In this document: one piece after another, positions 8,699 to 16,712 of the stretch | How the letters are laid out: each line of letters starts with the position of its first letter | How positions within the stretch are numbered: the stretch's first letter is position 1 | NCBI RefSeq assembly: GCF_018069895.1 | Contig: NZ_JAGQDH010000011.1 | Coordinates: 1 to 64,000 of the forward strand | Length of the DNA: 64,000 nucleotides | Reading direction: 5' to 3' | Origin: Roseovarius autotrophicus | Lineage (GTDB): Bacteria > Pseudomonadota > Alphaproteobacteria > Rhodobacterales > Rhodobacteraceae | Notes under the pieces: model-generated | What the model was told of the DNA's origin: nothing | Seen by the model: the letters and a program-made list of their open reading frames with translations, nothing else | The model's database searches: none | Program-made: the position numbers and the translations under genes

Positions 8699-9520
8699 TC
8701 AGCCCTCGTCGCTGCCCCGCACGCCCAGAAGCTGATCCATGCTGACCGCTGGCTGATCGCAACCCGCCTCGCCGACGATGCGCGCGGGCACGCCCGCCAC
8801 TGTCTTGCAGGGCGGCACCTCCTGCAACACCACCGAACCGGCAGCAATGCGCGAGCACTGACCGACCCGGATATTGCCAAGCACCTTGGCCCCCGCCCCG
8901 ATCAGCACGCCGTCGCCGATCTTGGGGTGTCGGTCCTCTTCCTCCTTGCCGGTGCCGCCAAGCGTCACAGAATGGAGCATCGAGACATTGTCGCCCACCA
9001 CCGCCGTTTCACCGATGACGATGGAATGGGCGTGGTCGATCATGATGCCCTTGCCGATCTTTGCCGCCGGGTGGATATCCACGCCGAATACCTCGGACGA
9101 GCGCATCTGGAAGAACCGTGCCAGGTCGCGCCGCCCCTCGCGCCAGAGCCAATGCGCGATGCGGTGGCATTGCACCGCCTGATAGCCCTTGAAGAACAAG
9201 AGCGGCAACAGGAACCGGTCGCAAGCCGGGTCACGGTCGCGCACCGCGACGATATCGGCGCGCGCCGACAGGCCGATGGCCGAATCGGCCGCCAGCGCCT
9301 TGTCACAAATCTCGCGCAGGATCTGCTCCGGCATCTCGGGCGAGGCCAGCTTGAGCGAAATCCGGTAGGCCAGCGCCGATTCGAAGCTGCCATGGTGCAG
9401 CACGCTGGAATGAATGAGGCCGCCCATCAGCGGCTCATCGGCAATCGCTGCCCGCGCCTCCTGCGCGATCTGCACCCAGACGGGATCGAATTCGGCCAGT
9501 TTGGATTTGATATGCGGCAC
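8699..9520 (-). CDS. cysE: Serine O-acetyltransferase
   Basis: 273 residues. It makes O-acetylserine from serine and acetyl-CoA, the first step of cysteine synthesis, using acetyl-CoA that the neighbouring pdh operon supplies. The N-terminal helical domain (FDPVWVQIAQEARAAIADEP) is followed by left-handed hexapeptide repeats (HPAAKIGKGIMIDHAHSIVI, NVSMLHSVTLGGTGK, ILIGAGAKVLGNI-like). The catalytic Asp-His pair lies in the DIHPAAKIG...MIDHA region. The GTG at 9520 is chosen because AAGGAG sits 8 bp upstream and the family N-terminus begins there; the longer frame runs into the divergent dksA-like gene. Confidence 0.93.
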   Translation of the reverse strand: MPHIKSKLAEFDPVWVQIAQEARAAIADEPLMGGLIHSSVLHHGSFESALAYRISLKLASPEMPEQILREICDKALAADSAIGLSARADIVAVRDRDPACDRFLLPLLFFKGYQAVQCHRIAHWLWREGRRDLARFFQMRSSEVFGVDIHPAAKIGKGIMIDHAHSIVIGETAVVGDNVSMLHSVTLGGTGKEEEDRHPKIGDGVLIGAGAKVLGNIRVGQCSRIAAGSVVLQEVPPCKTVAGVPARIVGEAGCDQPAVSMDQLLGVRGSDEG

Positions 9521-9602
9521 GGGCTGGTCTCCTTGTAACGCTCTCAGTATAACAGAGCGCCGGGGCAGTGAAAATCCACTCCGGCTGTGGGGATTTAGGG
9601 CG

Positions 9603-9941
9603 ATGGACGACAAGACGCAAACCGCCTTTCGCGCGCGGATCACCGCGCGGCTTACCGAAATCGACGAAGAGGACGCACGCGGCGAGGCGGGGCAGGCCAC
9701 GGTGGAACTGGATCAGCAGGCCGTCGGGCGGCTGAGCCGGCAGGACGCGCTGCAATCGCAGGCCATGGCACGCGCCACCCATGCCCGGCGCGATATCGAG
9801 CGGCGGCGCCTGCGCGCGGCGCTTACGCGCCTCGACGAAGGCGAGTTTGGCTGGTGCGAGGATTGCGGCGAAGAGATCGCCACGGCGCGCCTCACCCTTG
9901 ACCCCGCGATCACGCGCTGCATCTCCTGCGCCAGGGGATGA
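9603..9941 (+). CDS. DksA/TraR-family zinc-finger protein
   Basis: 112 residues. A helical N-terminal half is followed by a four-cysteine zinc finger, C85/C88 (WCEDCGEEI) and C106/C109 (RCISCARG), separated as in DksA/TraR. These proteins insert into the secondary channel of RNA polymerase. This one is shorter than E. coli DksA (151), so it is probably one of the small DksA-like paralogues common in Rhodobacteraceae; whether it answers ppGpp cannot be told. Its stop overlaps the next start (ATGA), so the two genes are translationally coupled. Confidence 0.8.
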   Translation: MDDKTQTAFRARITARLTEIDEEDARGEAGQATVELDQQAVGRLSRQDALQSQAMARATHARRDIERRRLRAALTRLDEGEFGWCEDCGEEIATARLTLDPAITRCISCARG

Positions 9942-10654
9942 CCGCGCTGAGGGAGGCCATGCAGCAATTCGCCATCATCGTCAGCCACGGCCAACCCTCC
10001 GACCCGGATCCGGCGGAGGCGGAGCTTGTGGCCTTCGCGCAACGCGTATCAGAGGCCCTGCCAGGCTGGCATGTCGGCGCAGCGACGTTGGCCAGGCCCG
10101 GCGCGCTTGACGCGGCGCTGGCCGCCGCCGGCCCCGCGCCGCGCATCTATCCGCTTTTCATGACAGAAGGCTGGTTCACCGGCGACGCCCTGCGCAAGAG
10201 GCTGAGCGCCGCGCCCGAGGCCGTCATCCTGCGGCCATTGGGCGTCTCGCCCGCCCTGCCCGCGCTCGCCGCCGATCTCTTGCGTGACAGGATCGCGGCA
10301 GCGGGGTGGGTGCCGTCAGAGGTGCAGGTATTCATCGCCGCGCATGGCTCCGGGCGCAGCCCCAATTCCGCGCGCGACACCCGCGCCTTTGCCGCCGCAC
10401 TTGGCGCGCTGCTGCCGCTGGCCGAAATCCGTGTGGGTTTTGTCGAAGAGGCGCCATATCTGGCCGATGCGGCACGGGGGCTGGGCGAAAAGAGCCTCTG
10501 CCTGCCCTTCTTTGCCGCCGAGGGCGGGCATGTCGTGGACGATGTGCCCGAGGCGCTCGACGCCACAGGCTTTGCCGGACAACGCCTGCGGCCCATCGGC
10601 ACCGCCCCCGCCGTGCCCGACCTTGTGGCGCGCGAGATTGCCGACTCGGCCTGA
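9938..10654 (+). CDS. CbiX/SirB-type chelatase-like protein
   Basis: 238 residues with two related halves. Each half carries the histidine-containing start of a CbiX/sirohydrochlorin chelatase repeat: IIVSHGQPSDPDPAEAEL near residue 12 and FIAAHGSGRSPNSA near residue 130; PLFMTEGWFTGD and PFFAAEGGHVVDDVPE match the metal-site segments. Family enzymes insert cobalt or iron into sirohydrochlorin for B12 or siroheme. No other tetrapyrrole gene is adjacent; the neighbours are dksA-like and gap. The metal and product are therefore unknown. Confidence 0.75.
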   Translation: MTALREAMQQFAIIVSHGQPSDPDPAEAELVAFAQRVSEALPGWHVGAATLARPGALDAALAAAGPAPRIYPLFMTEGWFTGDALRKRLSAAPEAVILRPLGVSPALPALAADLLRDRIAAAGWVPSEVQVFIAAHGSGRSPNSARDTRAFAAALGALLPLAEIRVGFVEEAPYLADAARGLGEKSLCLPFFAAEGGHVVDDVPEALDATGFAGQRLRPIGTAPAVPDLVAREIADSA

Positions 10655-10702
10655 GGCATCGTTAGCGCCACCACACCAGCGCAGCCCGGTTTTGCGATAA
10701 CG

Positions 10703-10714
10703 GTTACCGCTAAC
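10703..10714. promoter_or_regulatory. LacI-type operator candidate upstream of gap1
   Basis: GTTACCGCTAAC is an imperfect dyad with one mismatched pair, and it overlaps GATAACGGTTACC to its left. A half-match GTTAGCGCCA lies at 10661. It is centred about 77 bp upstream of the start point inferred from a TATACC -10 at 10774, a place more typical of activation than of simple blocking. The core is related to the gap2, pdhA and maeB sites. Confidence 0.55.
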
Positions 10715-10808
10715 ACGCTGAAAAATGACCAAAAATATCTGCATTGCGGCTTTCCGAACGCGCGTGCCCCGTCTATACCGCGCGTAAATTCCGAACAGGA
10801 GACGCCCC

Positions 10809-11810
10809 ATGACCATTACCGTCGGCATCAACGGTTTCGGCCGTATTGGCCGCTGCACGCTCGCCCATATCTCCGAGAGCCTGCGCAACGATATCGAGGT
10901 CGTCAAGGTCAACGCCACTGGCCCGATCGAGACCTCCGCGCACCTGATGCGCTATGACAGCGTGCATGGCCGCTTTGGCCACCCGATCACGATAGCGGGT
11001 AACACGCTCGATCTTGGGCGTGGTCCGATCGAGGTCATGTCCACCTACAATCTCGACGAACTGGACTGGGAAGGCGTCGATGTTGTGCTCGAATGCACCG
11101 GCAAGTTCAATGACGGGGCCAAGGCCCGCGCGCATCTGGAGCGCGGCGCGCGCAAGGTCTTGATTTCGGCCCCCGCCAAGAATGTGGATCGCACCGTGGT
11201 CTTCGGCGTCAACGATGCGATGCTGCAATCGGGCGAAAAGATGATCTCGAACGGGTCGTGCACCACCAACTGCCTCGCGCCGCTGGCCAAGGTCCTGCAC
11301 GAGGGGATCGGCATCGAAAGCGGCATCATGACCACGATCCACGCCTATACCGGCGATCAGCCGACGCTGGACCGCCGCCACAATGACCTCTACCGCGCGC
11401 GTGCCGCGGCCATGTCGATGATTCCCACCTCCACCGGGGCCGCCAAGGCGCTTGGCGAGGTGTTGCCGGAACTGGCAGGCCGTCTTGACGGATCGGCCAT
11501 CCGTGTGCCCACGCCCAATGTCTCGGCGGTTGACCTGACCTTCATCGCGGCCCGCGACGTGACCAAGGCTGACGTGAACGAGGTTGTTGCCGAAGCAGCG
11601 ACGGGCGCAATGAAGGGCATTCTCGGCTACGATCCGGAACCCAAGGTCTCGATCGATTTCAGCCACACCGAGGAAAGCTCGATCTTCGCGCCCGACCTGA
11701 CCAAGGTCACCGGCAAGCGGTTGGTGCGGGTGCTTGCCTGGTATGACAACGAATGGGGATTTTCGTGCCGCATGGCCGATGTGGCCGTGGCCATGGGCCG
11801 GCTGCAATAA
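10809..11810 (+). CDS. gap: Glyceraldehyde-3-phosphate dehydrogenase, paralogue 1
   Basis: 333 residues with all catalytic features: NGFGRIGR, nucleophile C151 (SNGSCTTNC), H178 (TTIHAYTGDQ), the phosphate loop TSTGAAKA and RVPTPNVS. It interconverts glyceraldehyde 3-phosphate and 1,3-bisphosphoglycerate. After the second beta strand it reads KVNATG, with Ala36 where NAD-specific enzymes have Asp. In GapB-type and plastid enzymes loss of that Asp allows NADP use, so this copy may be the NADP-linked or gluconeogenic one (inference). AACAGGAGACGCCCC precedes the ATG, and a strong terminator follows. Confidence 0.94.
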   Translation: MTITVGINGFGRIGRCTLAHISESLRNDIEVVKVNATGPIETSAHLMRYDSVHGRFGHPITIAGNTLDLGRGPIEVMSTYNLDELDWEGVDVVLECTGKFNDGAKARAHLERGARKVLISAPAKNVDRTVVFGVNDAMLQSGEKMISNGSCTTNCLAPLAKVLHEGIGIESGIMTTIHAYTGDQPTLDRRHNDLYRARAAAMSMIPTSTGAAKALGEVLPELAGRLDGSAIRVPTPNVSAVDLTFIAARDVTKADVNEVVAEAATGAMKGILGYDPEPKVSIDFSHTEESSIFAPDLTKVTGKRLVRVLAWYDNEWGFSCRMADVAVAMGRLQ

Positions 11811-11828
11811 GCCGAGCGCTTTCACGAC

Positions 11829-11860
11829 AAGGCCCCGGTCCTCGCGCCGGGGCCTTTTCT
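11829..11860 (+). terminator. Rho-independent terminator after gap1
   Basis: GGCCCCGG, an 8-base loop and CCGGGGCC form a perfect 8-bp GC stem followed directly by TTTTCTTTT and preceded by AA. It lies 20 bp past the gap stop codon. Confidence 0.9.
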
Positions 11861-11999
11861 TTTGGTGACCGCCCTAAACCCCGGTTATACGCGCCTGTTT
11901 TCGCACTTCGGTTGCATGGTGCGCGGGGCGCATCGCTGCCATCTGGGGTTCAGCCACGCCATTCCGGCCGGCCATACACGTCACCGAAAGGAGCCACCC

Positions 12000-12248
12000 A
12001 TGAAACGCATCATCGCACTTGTTCTCGCCATCTCGCTTGGCGGCGCTGCGCTGGCCTCGGACTACAAGAAGATCGATCCGGCCACGACCGACGCGATCAC
12101 CGCCACGCTCACCGAGCAGGGCTATGAGGTGCGGCGCGTCAAGAAAGACGACGGCCTTTACGAAGCCTATGCCGTCAAGGACGGGGTGAAATACGAGATC
12201 TATCTCAACGAGAAGTTCGAGATCGTCAGGACCAAGATTGACGACTGA
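12000..12248 (+). CDS. Small secreted PepSY-domain protein
   Basis: 82 residues. An N-terminal signal peptide (MKRIIALVLAISLGGAALA, cleavage after ALA) leads a single PepSY-like domain: ITATLTEQGYEVRRVKKDDG then YEAYAVKDGVKYEIYLN and FEIVRTKIDD, the usual two-helix/beta arrangement. Periplasmic PepSY proteins of this kind often sit with cytochrome b561 or reductase genes; here the cytochrome b561 gene follows after 58 bp. The ATG at 12000 has GAAAGGAG seven bases upstream. A periplasmic partner or sensor of the cytochrome is plausible but not shown. Confidence 0.8.
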   Translation: MKRIIALVLAISLGGAALASDYKKIDPATTDAITATLTEQGYEVRRVKKDDGLYEAYAVKDGVKYEIYLNEKFEIVRTKIDD

Positions 12249-12306
12249 ACCTTCGCGCCGGGGCGGTCAACCACCCCGGCCCCCTTTCGCAACGGGAGTT
12301 GCCGAC

Positions 12307-12846
12307 ATGATCGAACACAAGATATGGGATCCGTTCGTGCGCCTGTTCCATTGGTCGCTGGTCCTTTTGTTCGCTGCCAATGCCCTTGCCATCGACGATG
12401 ACAGCAAGGCCCATGAATGGGTCGGTTACGTGATCGTCGCGTTGGTGGGTCTGCGCCTGATCTGGGGCCTTGTCGGCCCGAGGCGCCAGCGCTTTGCCAG
12501 CTTCCTGCCGCGCCCCGGCGCCGTGAGCGGACAGATCGGCGATATCGCCACGGGCCGCCGCCGCGCACATCTGGGCCACTCCCCACTGGGGGCGCTAATG
12601 ATCGTGAATCTGCTGGCGACGATGCTGGCGCTTGGCCTGACAGGCTGGATGATGACCACGACCACCTTCTGGGGATCGGAATGGGTCGAGGAACTGCACG
12701 AGTTGCTGTTTATCTGGGCCAGCGTCTCGGTTCTCGCCCATATCGCCGCCGTCATCTTCGAGAGCCGCCGCACCGGTGTGAACCTGCCGCGCGCGATGGT
12801 CACGGGGACAAAGCGCGTGCCGGATGATATCCGGATCGTGGAATGA
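12307..12846 (+). CDS. Cytochrome b561-type membrane protein
   Basis: 179 residues with four membrane segments. Candidate haem ligands are histidines in KIWDPFVRLFHWSL (residues 8-21), AHEWVGYVIVALVGLRLIWG, HSPLGALMIVNLLATM and ELHELLFIWASVSVLAHIAAV, the pattern of bacterial di-haem cytochrome b561 (CybB/YodB type). It would move electrons across or within the inner membrane. The start at ATG 12307 has GGGAG seven bases upstream; the longer open frame overlaps the PepSY gene. It overlaps the next gene by ATGA, so electron transfer and the HTH protein are co-translated. Confidence 0.87.
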   Translation: MIEHKIWDPFVRLFHWSLVLLFAANALAIDDDSKAHEWVGYVIVALVGLRLIWGLVGPRRQRFASFLPRPGAVSGQIGDIATGRRRAHLGHSPLGALMIVNLLATMLALGLTGWMMTTTTFWGSEWVEELHELLFIWASVSVLAHIAAVIFESRRTGVNLPRAMVTGTKRVPDDIRIVE

Positions 12847-13355
12847 CCAGAAGCGCGCAGGACAGTATCCCGATGCTGATCGGGCTGATCGCGGTGCAGA
12901 GCCTCTGCGCCGCCTTCTTCCTGTGGGATGTGCTGGCCGATATCCGCCCCTACGGGATTCGATCGCTGGCCAATGTGCATATCGCCACCGAGACGCTGGC
13001 CGCTCTGGCCCTGATCTCGGCCATCGTGTTCGAGACGCGGTATCTGATGCGGCTTCTGCGGCGCAAGGCACATCTGGAGGATCAGGTCTCGATTGCGGCC
13101 GGGGCGTTTCACGAGATCGTGCTGGCGCATTTCGACCGCTGGGACCTGACCCCGGCCGAGGCCGATGTGGCCATGTTCGCGATCAAGGGCTTTTCCATCG
13201 CCGAGACGGCGCAGTTGCGCGGCTCTGCCGAGGGCACGGTCAAGGCGCAGTTGAACGCCGTCTATCGCAAGGCCGGTGTCTCGGGGCGCGGCGCGCTGCT
13301 AGGGCTTCTGGTCGATGACCTGATGGGTGCGCCGCTGGTGGGGCGCGCAGGCTGA
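12843..13355 (+). CDS. Membrane-anchored LuxR-type HTH regulator
   Basis: 170 residues. Two hydrophobic segments (about 10-30, PMLIGLIAVQSLCAAFFLW, and 45-65, HIATETLAALALISAIVF) precede a short helical linker and a C-terminal LuxR-type helix-turn-helix (DLTPAEADVAMFAIKGFSIA, then ETAQLRGSAEGTVKAQLNAVYRK in two parts). So it looks like a DNA-binding domain tethered to the membrane, with no receiver or ligand domain. It is translationally coupled to the cytochrome b561, suggesting that it reads the state of the cytochrome or membrane. The target is unknown; the flanking gap genes are candidates. Confidence 0.8.
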   Translation: MTRSAQDSIPMLIGLIAVQSLCAAFFLWDVLADIRPYGIRSLANVHIATETLAALALISAIVFETRYLMRLLRRKAHLEDQVSIAAGAFHEIVLAHFDRWDLTPAEADVAMFAIKGFSIAETAQLRGSAEGTVKAQLNAVYRKAGVSGRGALLGLLVDDLMGAPLVGRAG

Positions 13356-13417
13356 TTGGCTTGCGCGGGCGTGCGCGCTCGGGCAAGATTGTGGGCGAGT
13401 TTGTCGAAAGGCCGCCC

Positions 13418-13561
13418 ATGACCAACAAGATCGCGCTTGCGCTCGGCGCTATGATCGTCGTCGGATTTGGCTATGATATTCTGCGAAACGACATGGCCGG
13501 ATCGCTGTTTGTGGCGCGCAAGTTGATGGACCTGATTGACTATCTCGCCTTCTGGCGCTGA
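13418..13561 (+). CDS. Small membrane protein, unknown function
   Basis: 47 residues with one hydrophobic helix (KIALALGAMIVVGFGYDIL) and a second hydrophobic stretch near the end (LMDLIDYLAFWR). GAAAGG lies upstream of the ATG and the coding pattern matches its neighbours. It sits 62 bp after the HTH gene and ends just before the gap2 promoter. I do not recognise the family. Confidence 0.6.
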   Translation: MTNKIALALGAMIVVGFGYDILRNDMAGSLFVARKLMDLIDYLAFWR

Positions 13562-13582
13562 TCACTTTCGTTTGCGGGCGGA

Positions 13583-13610
13583 TTGACAGACACCCGTTTT
13601 CGCGTATGTT
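13583..13610 (+). promoter_or_regulatory. Sigma-70-type promoter of gap2
   Basis: TTGACA at 13583 and TATGTT at 13605, 16 bp apart, form the clearest housekeeping promoter in the window. Transcription should start near 13617, just before the operator palindrome. Confidence 0.75.
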
Positions 13611-13621
13611 CGCGCCGACAC

Positions 13622-13633
13622 GTTAGCGCTAAC
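13622..13633. promoter_or_regulatory. Perfect LacI-type operator at the gap2 start site
   Basis: GTTAGCGCTAAC is a perfect 12-bp palindrome with a central CG, located about +5 to +16 relative to the start expected from the TTGACA/TATGTT promoter. That is the classic position for LacI-family repression. The same core, slightly varied, occurs before gap1, pdhA and maeB. Confidence 0.75.
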
Positions 13634-13652
13634 AAACGCGGGAGACCACGCC

Positions 13653-14654
13653 ATGACAACGACCCTCGCCATTAACGGTTTCGGACGGATCGGGCGGACC
13701 GTGCTCCGCGCGCTTGTGGAATCGGGGCGTGACGATCTGCGGATCATCGCCATCAATGATCTCGGACCGGTCGAGACGAACGCCCACCTGCTGGAATTCG
13801 ACAGCGTGCACGGGCGCTTTCCCGGTTCGGTCAAGGTTGACGGTGACATGATCGACGTCGGGCGCGGCCCGATCCGCGTGACCGCCCTGCGCGATCCCGA
13901 GGCACTGCCCTGGGGCGATGTGGATATCGTGCTGGAATGCACTGGAATCTTCACCGATCGCGATGCCGCCGCGCGGCACCTGAAGAACGGGGCCGGGCGC
14001 GTGCTTGTCTCGGCCCCTTCCACGGGCGCGGACCGCACGGTGGTCTACGGGGTCAACCATGGCGACCTGACAGCGGCAGATTTGATCGTGTCAAACGCAT
14101 CCTGCACCACCAACTGCCTCGCCCCCGTGGCCAAGGTGCTGCATGAGGTCATCGGCATCACGCGCGGCTTCATGACCACGATCCATAGCTACACGGGCGA
14201 TCAGCCGACGCTCGACACCATGCATCGCGACCTCTATCGCGCGCGCGGCGCAGCGATCAACATCATCCCCACCACCACCGGGGCGGCGCGCGCGGTGGGT
14301 CTGGTCCTGCCGGCCCTTGCGGGCCGTCTCGACGGCACCGCCATCCGCGTGCCTACGCCCAATGTGAGTGCGGTCGATCTGACATTCGAGGCCGCGCGCG
14401 ACACAAGCGTTGACGAGATCAACGCCGCGATTGTGCAGGCAGCCGCCGGTTCGCTCAATGGCATCCTCGATGTCACGGGGCGCGAACTGGTGTCATCCGA
14501 CTTCAACCACAACCCGATGAGCGCCATCTTCGCCACCGACCAGACCCGCGTGATGGAGGGCCACCTTGCCCGCGTGCTGGCCTGGTATGACAATGAATGG
14601 GGCTTTTCCAACCGGATGCTTGACGTGGCCTCGGCGATGGCGCGCGCAGCCTGA
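13653..14654 (+). CDS. gap2: Glyceraldehyde-3-phosphate dehydrogenase, paralogue 2
   Basis: 333 residues, complete: NGFGRIGR, nucleophile C151 (SNASCTTNC), H178 (TTIHSYTGDQ), TTTGAARA phosphate loop and RVPTPNVS. Unlike gap1 it keeps the NAD-selecting Asp36 (AINDLG), so it is probably the NAD-linked glycolytic enzyme. It has its own strong promoter and a perfect operator 20 bp before the ATG, so it can be controlled apart from gap1 despite lying only 1.8 kb away. The gene ends 4 bp before the convergent coaD stop. Confidence 0.94.
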   Translation: MTTTLAINGFGRIGRTVLRALVESGRDDLRIIAINDLGPVETNAHLLEFDSVHGRFPGSVKVDGDMIDVGRGPIRVTALRDPEALPWGDVDIVLECTGIFTDRDAAARHLKNGAGRVLVSAPSTGADRTVVYGVNHGDLTAADLIVSNASCTTNCLAPVAKVLHEVIGITRGFMTTIHSYTGDQPTLDTMHRDLYRARGAAINIIPTTTGAARAVGLVLPALAGRLDGTAIRVPTPNVSAVDLTFEAARDTSVDEINAAIVQAAAGSLNGILDVTGRELVSSDFNHNPMSAIFATDQTRVMEGHLARVLAWYDNEWGFSNRMLDVASAMARAA

Positions 14655-14658
14655 GCCG

Positions 14659-15150
14659 TCAGCCGTATTTCCCAGCCAGCGCCGCCTTGACCGGAGAGGT
14701 GACGAATTTCGTCACATCCCCGCCAAGCCGCGCGATTTCCTTGACCAGTTTCGAGGCAATCGCCTGATGCCCCGCATCAGCCATCAGAAACACCGTCTCG
14801 ACCGAATTGTCGAGCGCGCGGTTCATGCCGACCATCTGGAATTCATATTCGAAATCCGCCACCGCGCGTAACCCTCGAATGATGATCTGCGCGCCGACAT
14901 CATGGGCGCAGTTGATCAACAGGTTCTCGAAGGGATGCACCACGATCTCGGTGCCGGTCAGATCCGACAGCACCACGCATTCCGCCTCGATCATCGCCAC
15001 CCTCTCTTCGAGCGAAAACAGCGGCCCCTTGTCGCGGTTGATCGCCACACCGATCACCAGCCGGTCAACCAGCATCGCCGCGCGGCGGATGATGTCGATA
15101 TGGCCAAGCGTGATCGGGTCGAAAGTGCCGGGATAAAGGGCGATGCGCAT
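14659..15150 (-). CDS. coaD: Phosphopantetheine adenylyltransferase
   Basis: 163 residues, the normal length. It carries out the fourth step of CoA synthesis (4'-phosphopantetheine to dephospho-CoA). The nucleotidyltransferase T/HxGH motif is in YPGTFDPITLGHIDIIRRAA; the second motif region reads IIIRGLRAVADFEYEFQMVG and ends with the ISSS-like region replaced by AIASKLVKEIARLGGDV. The ATG at 15150 matches the family N-terminus MRIALYPGTFDP; the in-frame extension upstream has no family match. Confidence 0.95.
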   Translation of the reverse strand: MRIALYPGTFDPITLGHIDIIRRAAMLVDRLVIGVAINRDKGPLFSLEERVAMIEAECVVLSDLTGTEIVVHPFENLLINCAHDVGAQIIIRGLRAVADFEYEFQMVGMNRALDNSVETVFLMADAGHQAIASKLVKEIARLGGDVTKFVTSPVKAALAGKYG

Positions 15151-15214
15151 GGGACGGCTCCATTCTGGGATTTGCCGGGCACGCAACAAGATTGCGCGCG
15201 CCGATGCAAGCCCC

Positions 15215-15649
15215 TCAGTAGCCCATGATCATCCCTTCCAGTGCGCTTTTCTCCATCGACAACTCTTCCAGTCGCGCCTTGACCACGTCACCGATGGTGA
15301 CAATCCCCACCAGCTTGCCGTTTTCGACCACCGGCATGTGCCGGAACCGGCCATCGGTCATGCGCGCCAACACCGCGTCCGAAGTATCCTGCCGCGTGCA
15401 GCAGACGGGGTTGCGCGTCATCATCTGGCTCGCGGTTTCCTGAAGGCAGGGCGCGCCCCGGACCGCCAACGCCCGCACGATATCGCGCTCCGACAGGATC
15501 CCTTCGGGCCGCTCGCCATCGGAGGAAACGACCACACCGCCGATCCGGCGCTCGGCGAGAATGCTCGCCACTTCCGACACCGGCGTTTCGGGTGTGATGG
15601 TGATCACGCCGCTATCGCCCTTTGATTTCAGAATCTGCTGAACGAGCAT
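15215..15649 (-). CDS. CBS-pair domain protein
   Basis: 144 residues made of two CBS motifs (about 10-65, VITITPETPVSEVASILAER then GILSERDIVRAL; and 75-130, MMTRNPVCCTRQDTSDAVLA then GKLVGIVTIGDVVKARL). Stand-alone CBS pairs bind adenine nucleotides and usually modulate other proteins. The C-terminus EELSMEKSALEGMIMGY is typical of a group found across alphaproteobacteria. The start is set at MLVQQILKSKGD with AAGGG upstream; a longer in-frame reading would run into the LysR gene. Confidence 0.85.
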   Translation of the reverse strand: MLVQQILKSKGDSGVITITPETPVSEVASILAERRIGGVVVSSDGERPEGILSERDIVRALAVRGAPCLQETASQMMTRNPVCCTRQDTSDAVLARMTDGRFRHMPVVENGKLVGIVTIGDVVKARLEELSMEKSALEGMIMGY

Positions 15650-15710
15650 GTCGGGACCCTTCCGAAATAAAATGTCGATAACGTCAGCGTGATCCACTAA
15701 AAAAGTTCTG

Positions 15711-16604
15711 TCAAGCCTCGGCCTCCAGTTGCGCCACCTCGGCGCGCAGCCCCTCGACAAGGGCTGTGGCAAATCGATTCTGCCGCTCCAGCCGTCGGTC
15801 ATCGGCATGGCGCACCAGATAGAAGCTCCGAATGAGCGAAAGTTGGTCGGGCAACACCTTGACCGCGCACAGCCACGGCAGCGAGAAATCGTGCAACACG
15901 CCGATGCCCGCCCCCTGCCGCACAAGGTTGAGTTGCACAGAGACGGAATTGGACGCGAGATCCACATGCGTAATCCCCGCCTCGCTCAGGTAATCCAGTT
16001 CGCGGTCAAAGATCATGTCCTGGATGTAGCCGACGATGCGATGGCCGCGCAGATCCTCCAGCCGCTCGATGGGGGGATGGGCACGCAGATAGGCGGGCGA
16101 GGCCGCGAGATGCAGGCGATAATCAGTGATCTTCTGCACCGTCAAGCGACCGGCTGTCGGCGGGCTGACGGCAATGACCATATCCGCCTCGCGCCGCGTG
16201 AGGTTGAAGACGCGCGGCAGCGCGACGATCTGGATTTCCAGATCCGGGTTATCGGCCCCGATGGCTGCACAGACCTGCGGCAGAAGGAAATTGGCGCAAC
16301 CATCCGGCGCGCCGATACGGATCTGCCCCGAGAGGCCGCCCGCCTGCCCACCCAACTCGCTCGCCGCCGCCTCCATCGCCTGTTCGGCGCGGATCGCGTG
16401 AACCATGAGGCGCGCGCCCGCCTCGCTGAGTGCATAGCCGGTCGGAGATTTGGCAAAGAGTGGCGCGCCAAGGTCTTCCTCCAGCCGCGCGACGCGGCGG
16501 CCCACGGTGGCCGGATCAATCCGCAGCACACGCCCCGCACCAGACAGGCTTTCCTCGCGCGCCACGGCAAGGAAAATGCGCATATCATCCCAATGCGGCA
16601 TCAT
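15711..16604 (-). CDS. LysR-family transcriptional regulator
   Basis: 297 residues. An N-terminal winged HTH (MMPHWDDMRIFLAVAREESL, then GAGRVLRIDPATVGRRVARLEEDLG) is followed by a LysR substrate-binding domain (about 90-290). It is divergent from mmsA with about 108 bp between the starts. LysR regulators usually control the divergent neighbour, so methylmalonate-semialdehyde dehydrogenase is the likely target. The inducer cannot be read from the sequence. Confidence 0.88.
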   Translation of the reverse strand: MMPHWDDMRIFLAVAREESLSGAGRVLRIDPATVGRRVARLEEDLGAPLFAKSPTGYALSEAGARLMVHAIRAEQAMEAAASELGGQAGGLSGQIRIGAPDGCANFLLPQVCAAIGADNPDLEIQIVALPRVFNLTRREADMVIAVSPPTAGRLTVQKITDYRLHLAASPAYLRAHPPIERLEDLRGHRIVGYIQDMIFDRELDYLSEAGITHVDLASNSVSVQLNLVRQGAGIGVLHDFSLPWLCAVKVLPDQLSLIRSFYLVRHADDRRLERQNRFATALVEGLRAEVAQLEAEA

Positions 16605-16712
16605 CCCCGCCCCCTTTGCACAAATGCAAATCCATAATGGGATCTTGCCTCTTTTTCATCGAGTTTTGCAAGGCTAGGCTCCGGGCAACGCGCAATTCAG
16701 GAGGAGAAAGCC

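Noticed and set aside
15660-15690. GATAACGTCAGC near the CBS gene as another copy of the LacI-type operator
   Set aside because: Only one half matches and the dyad is broken, so it falls below the other four sites.
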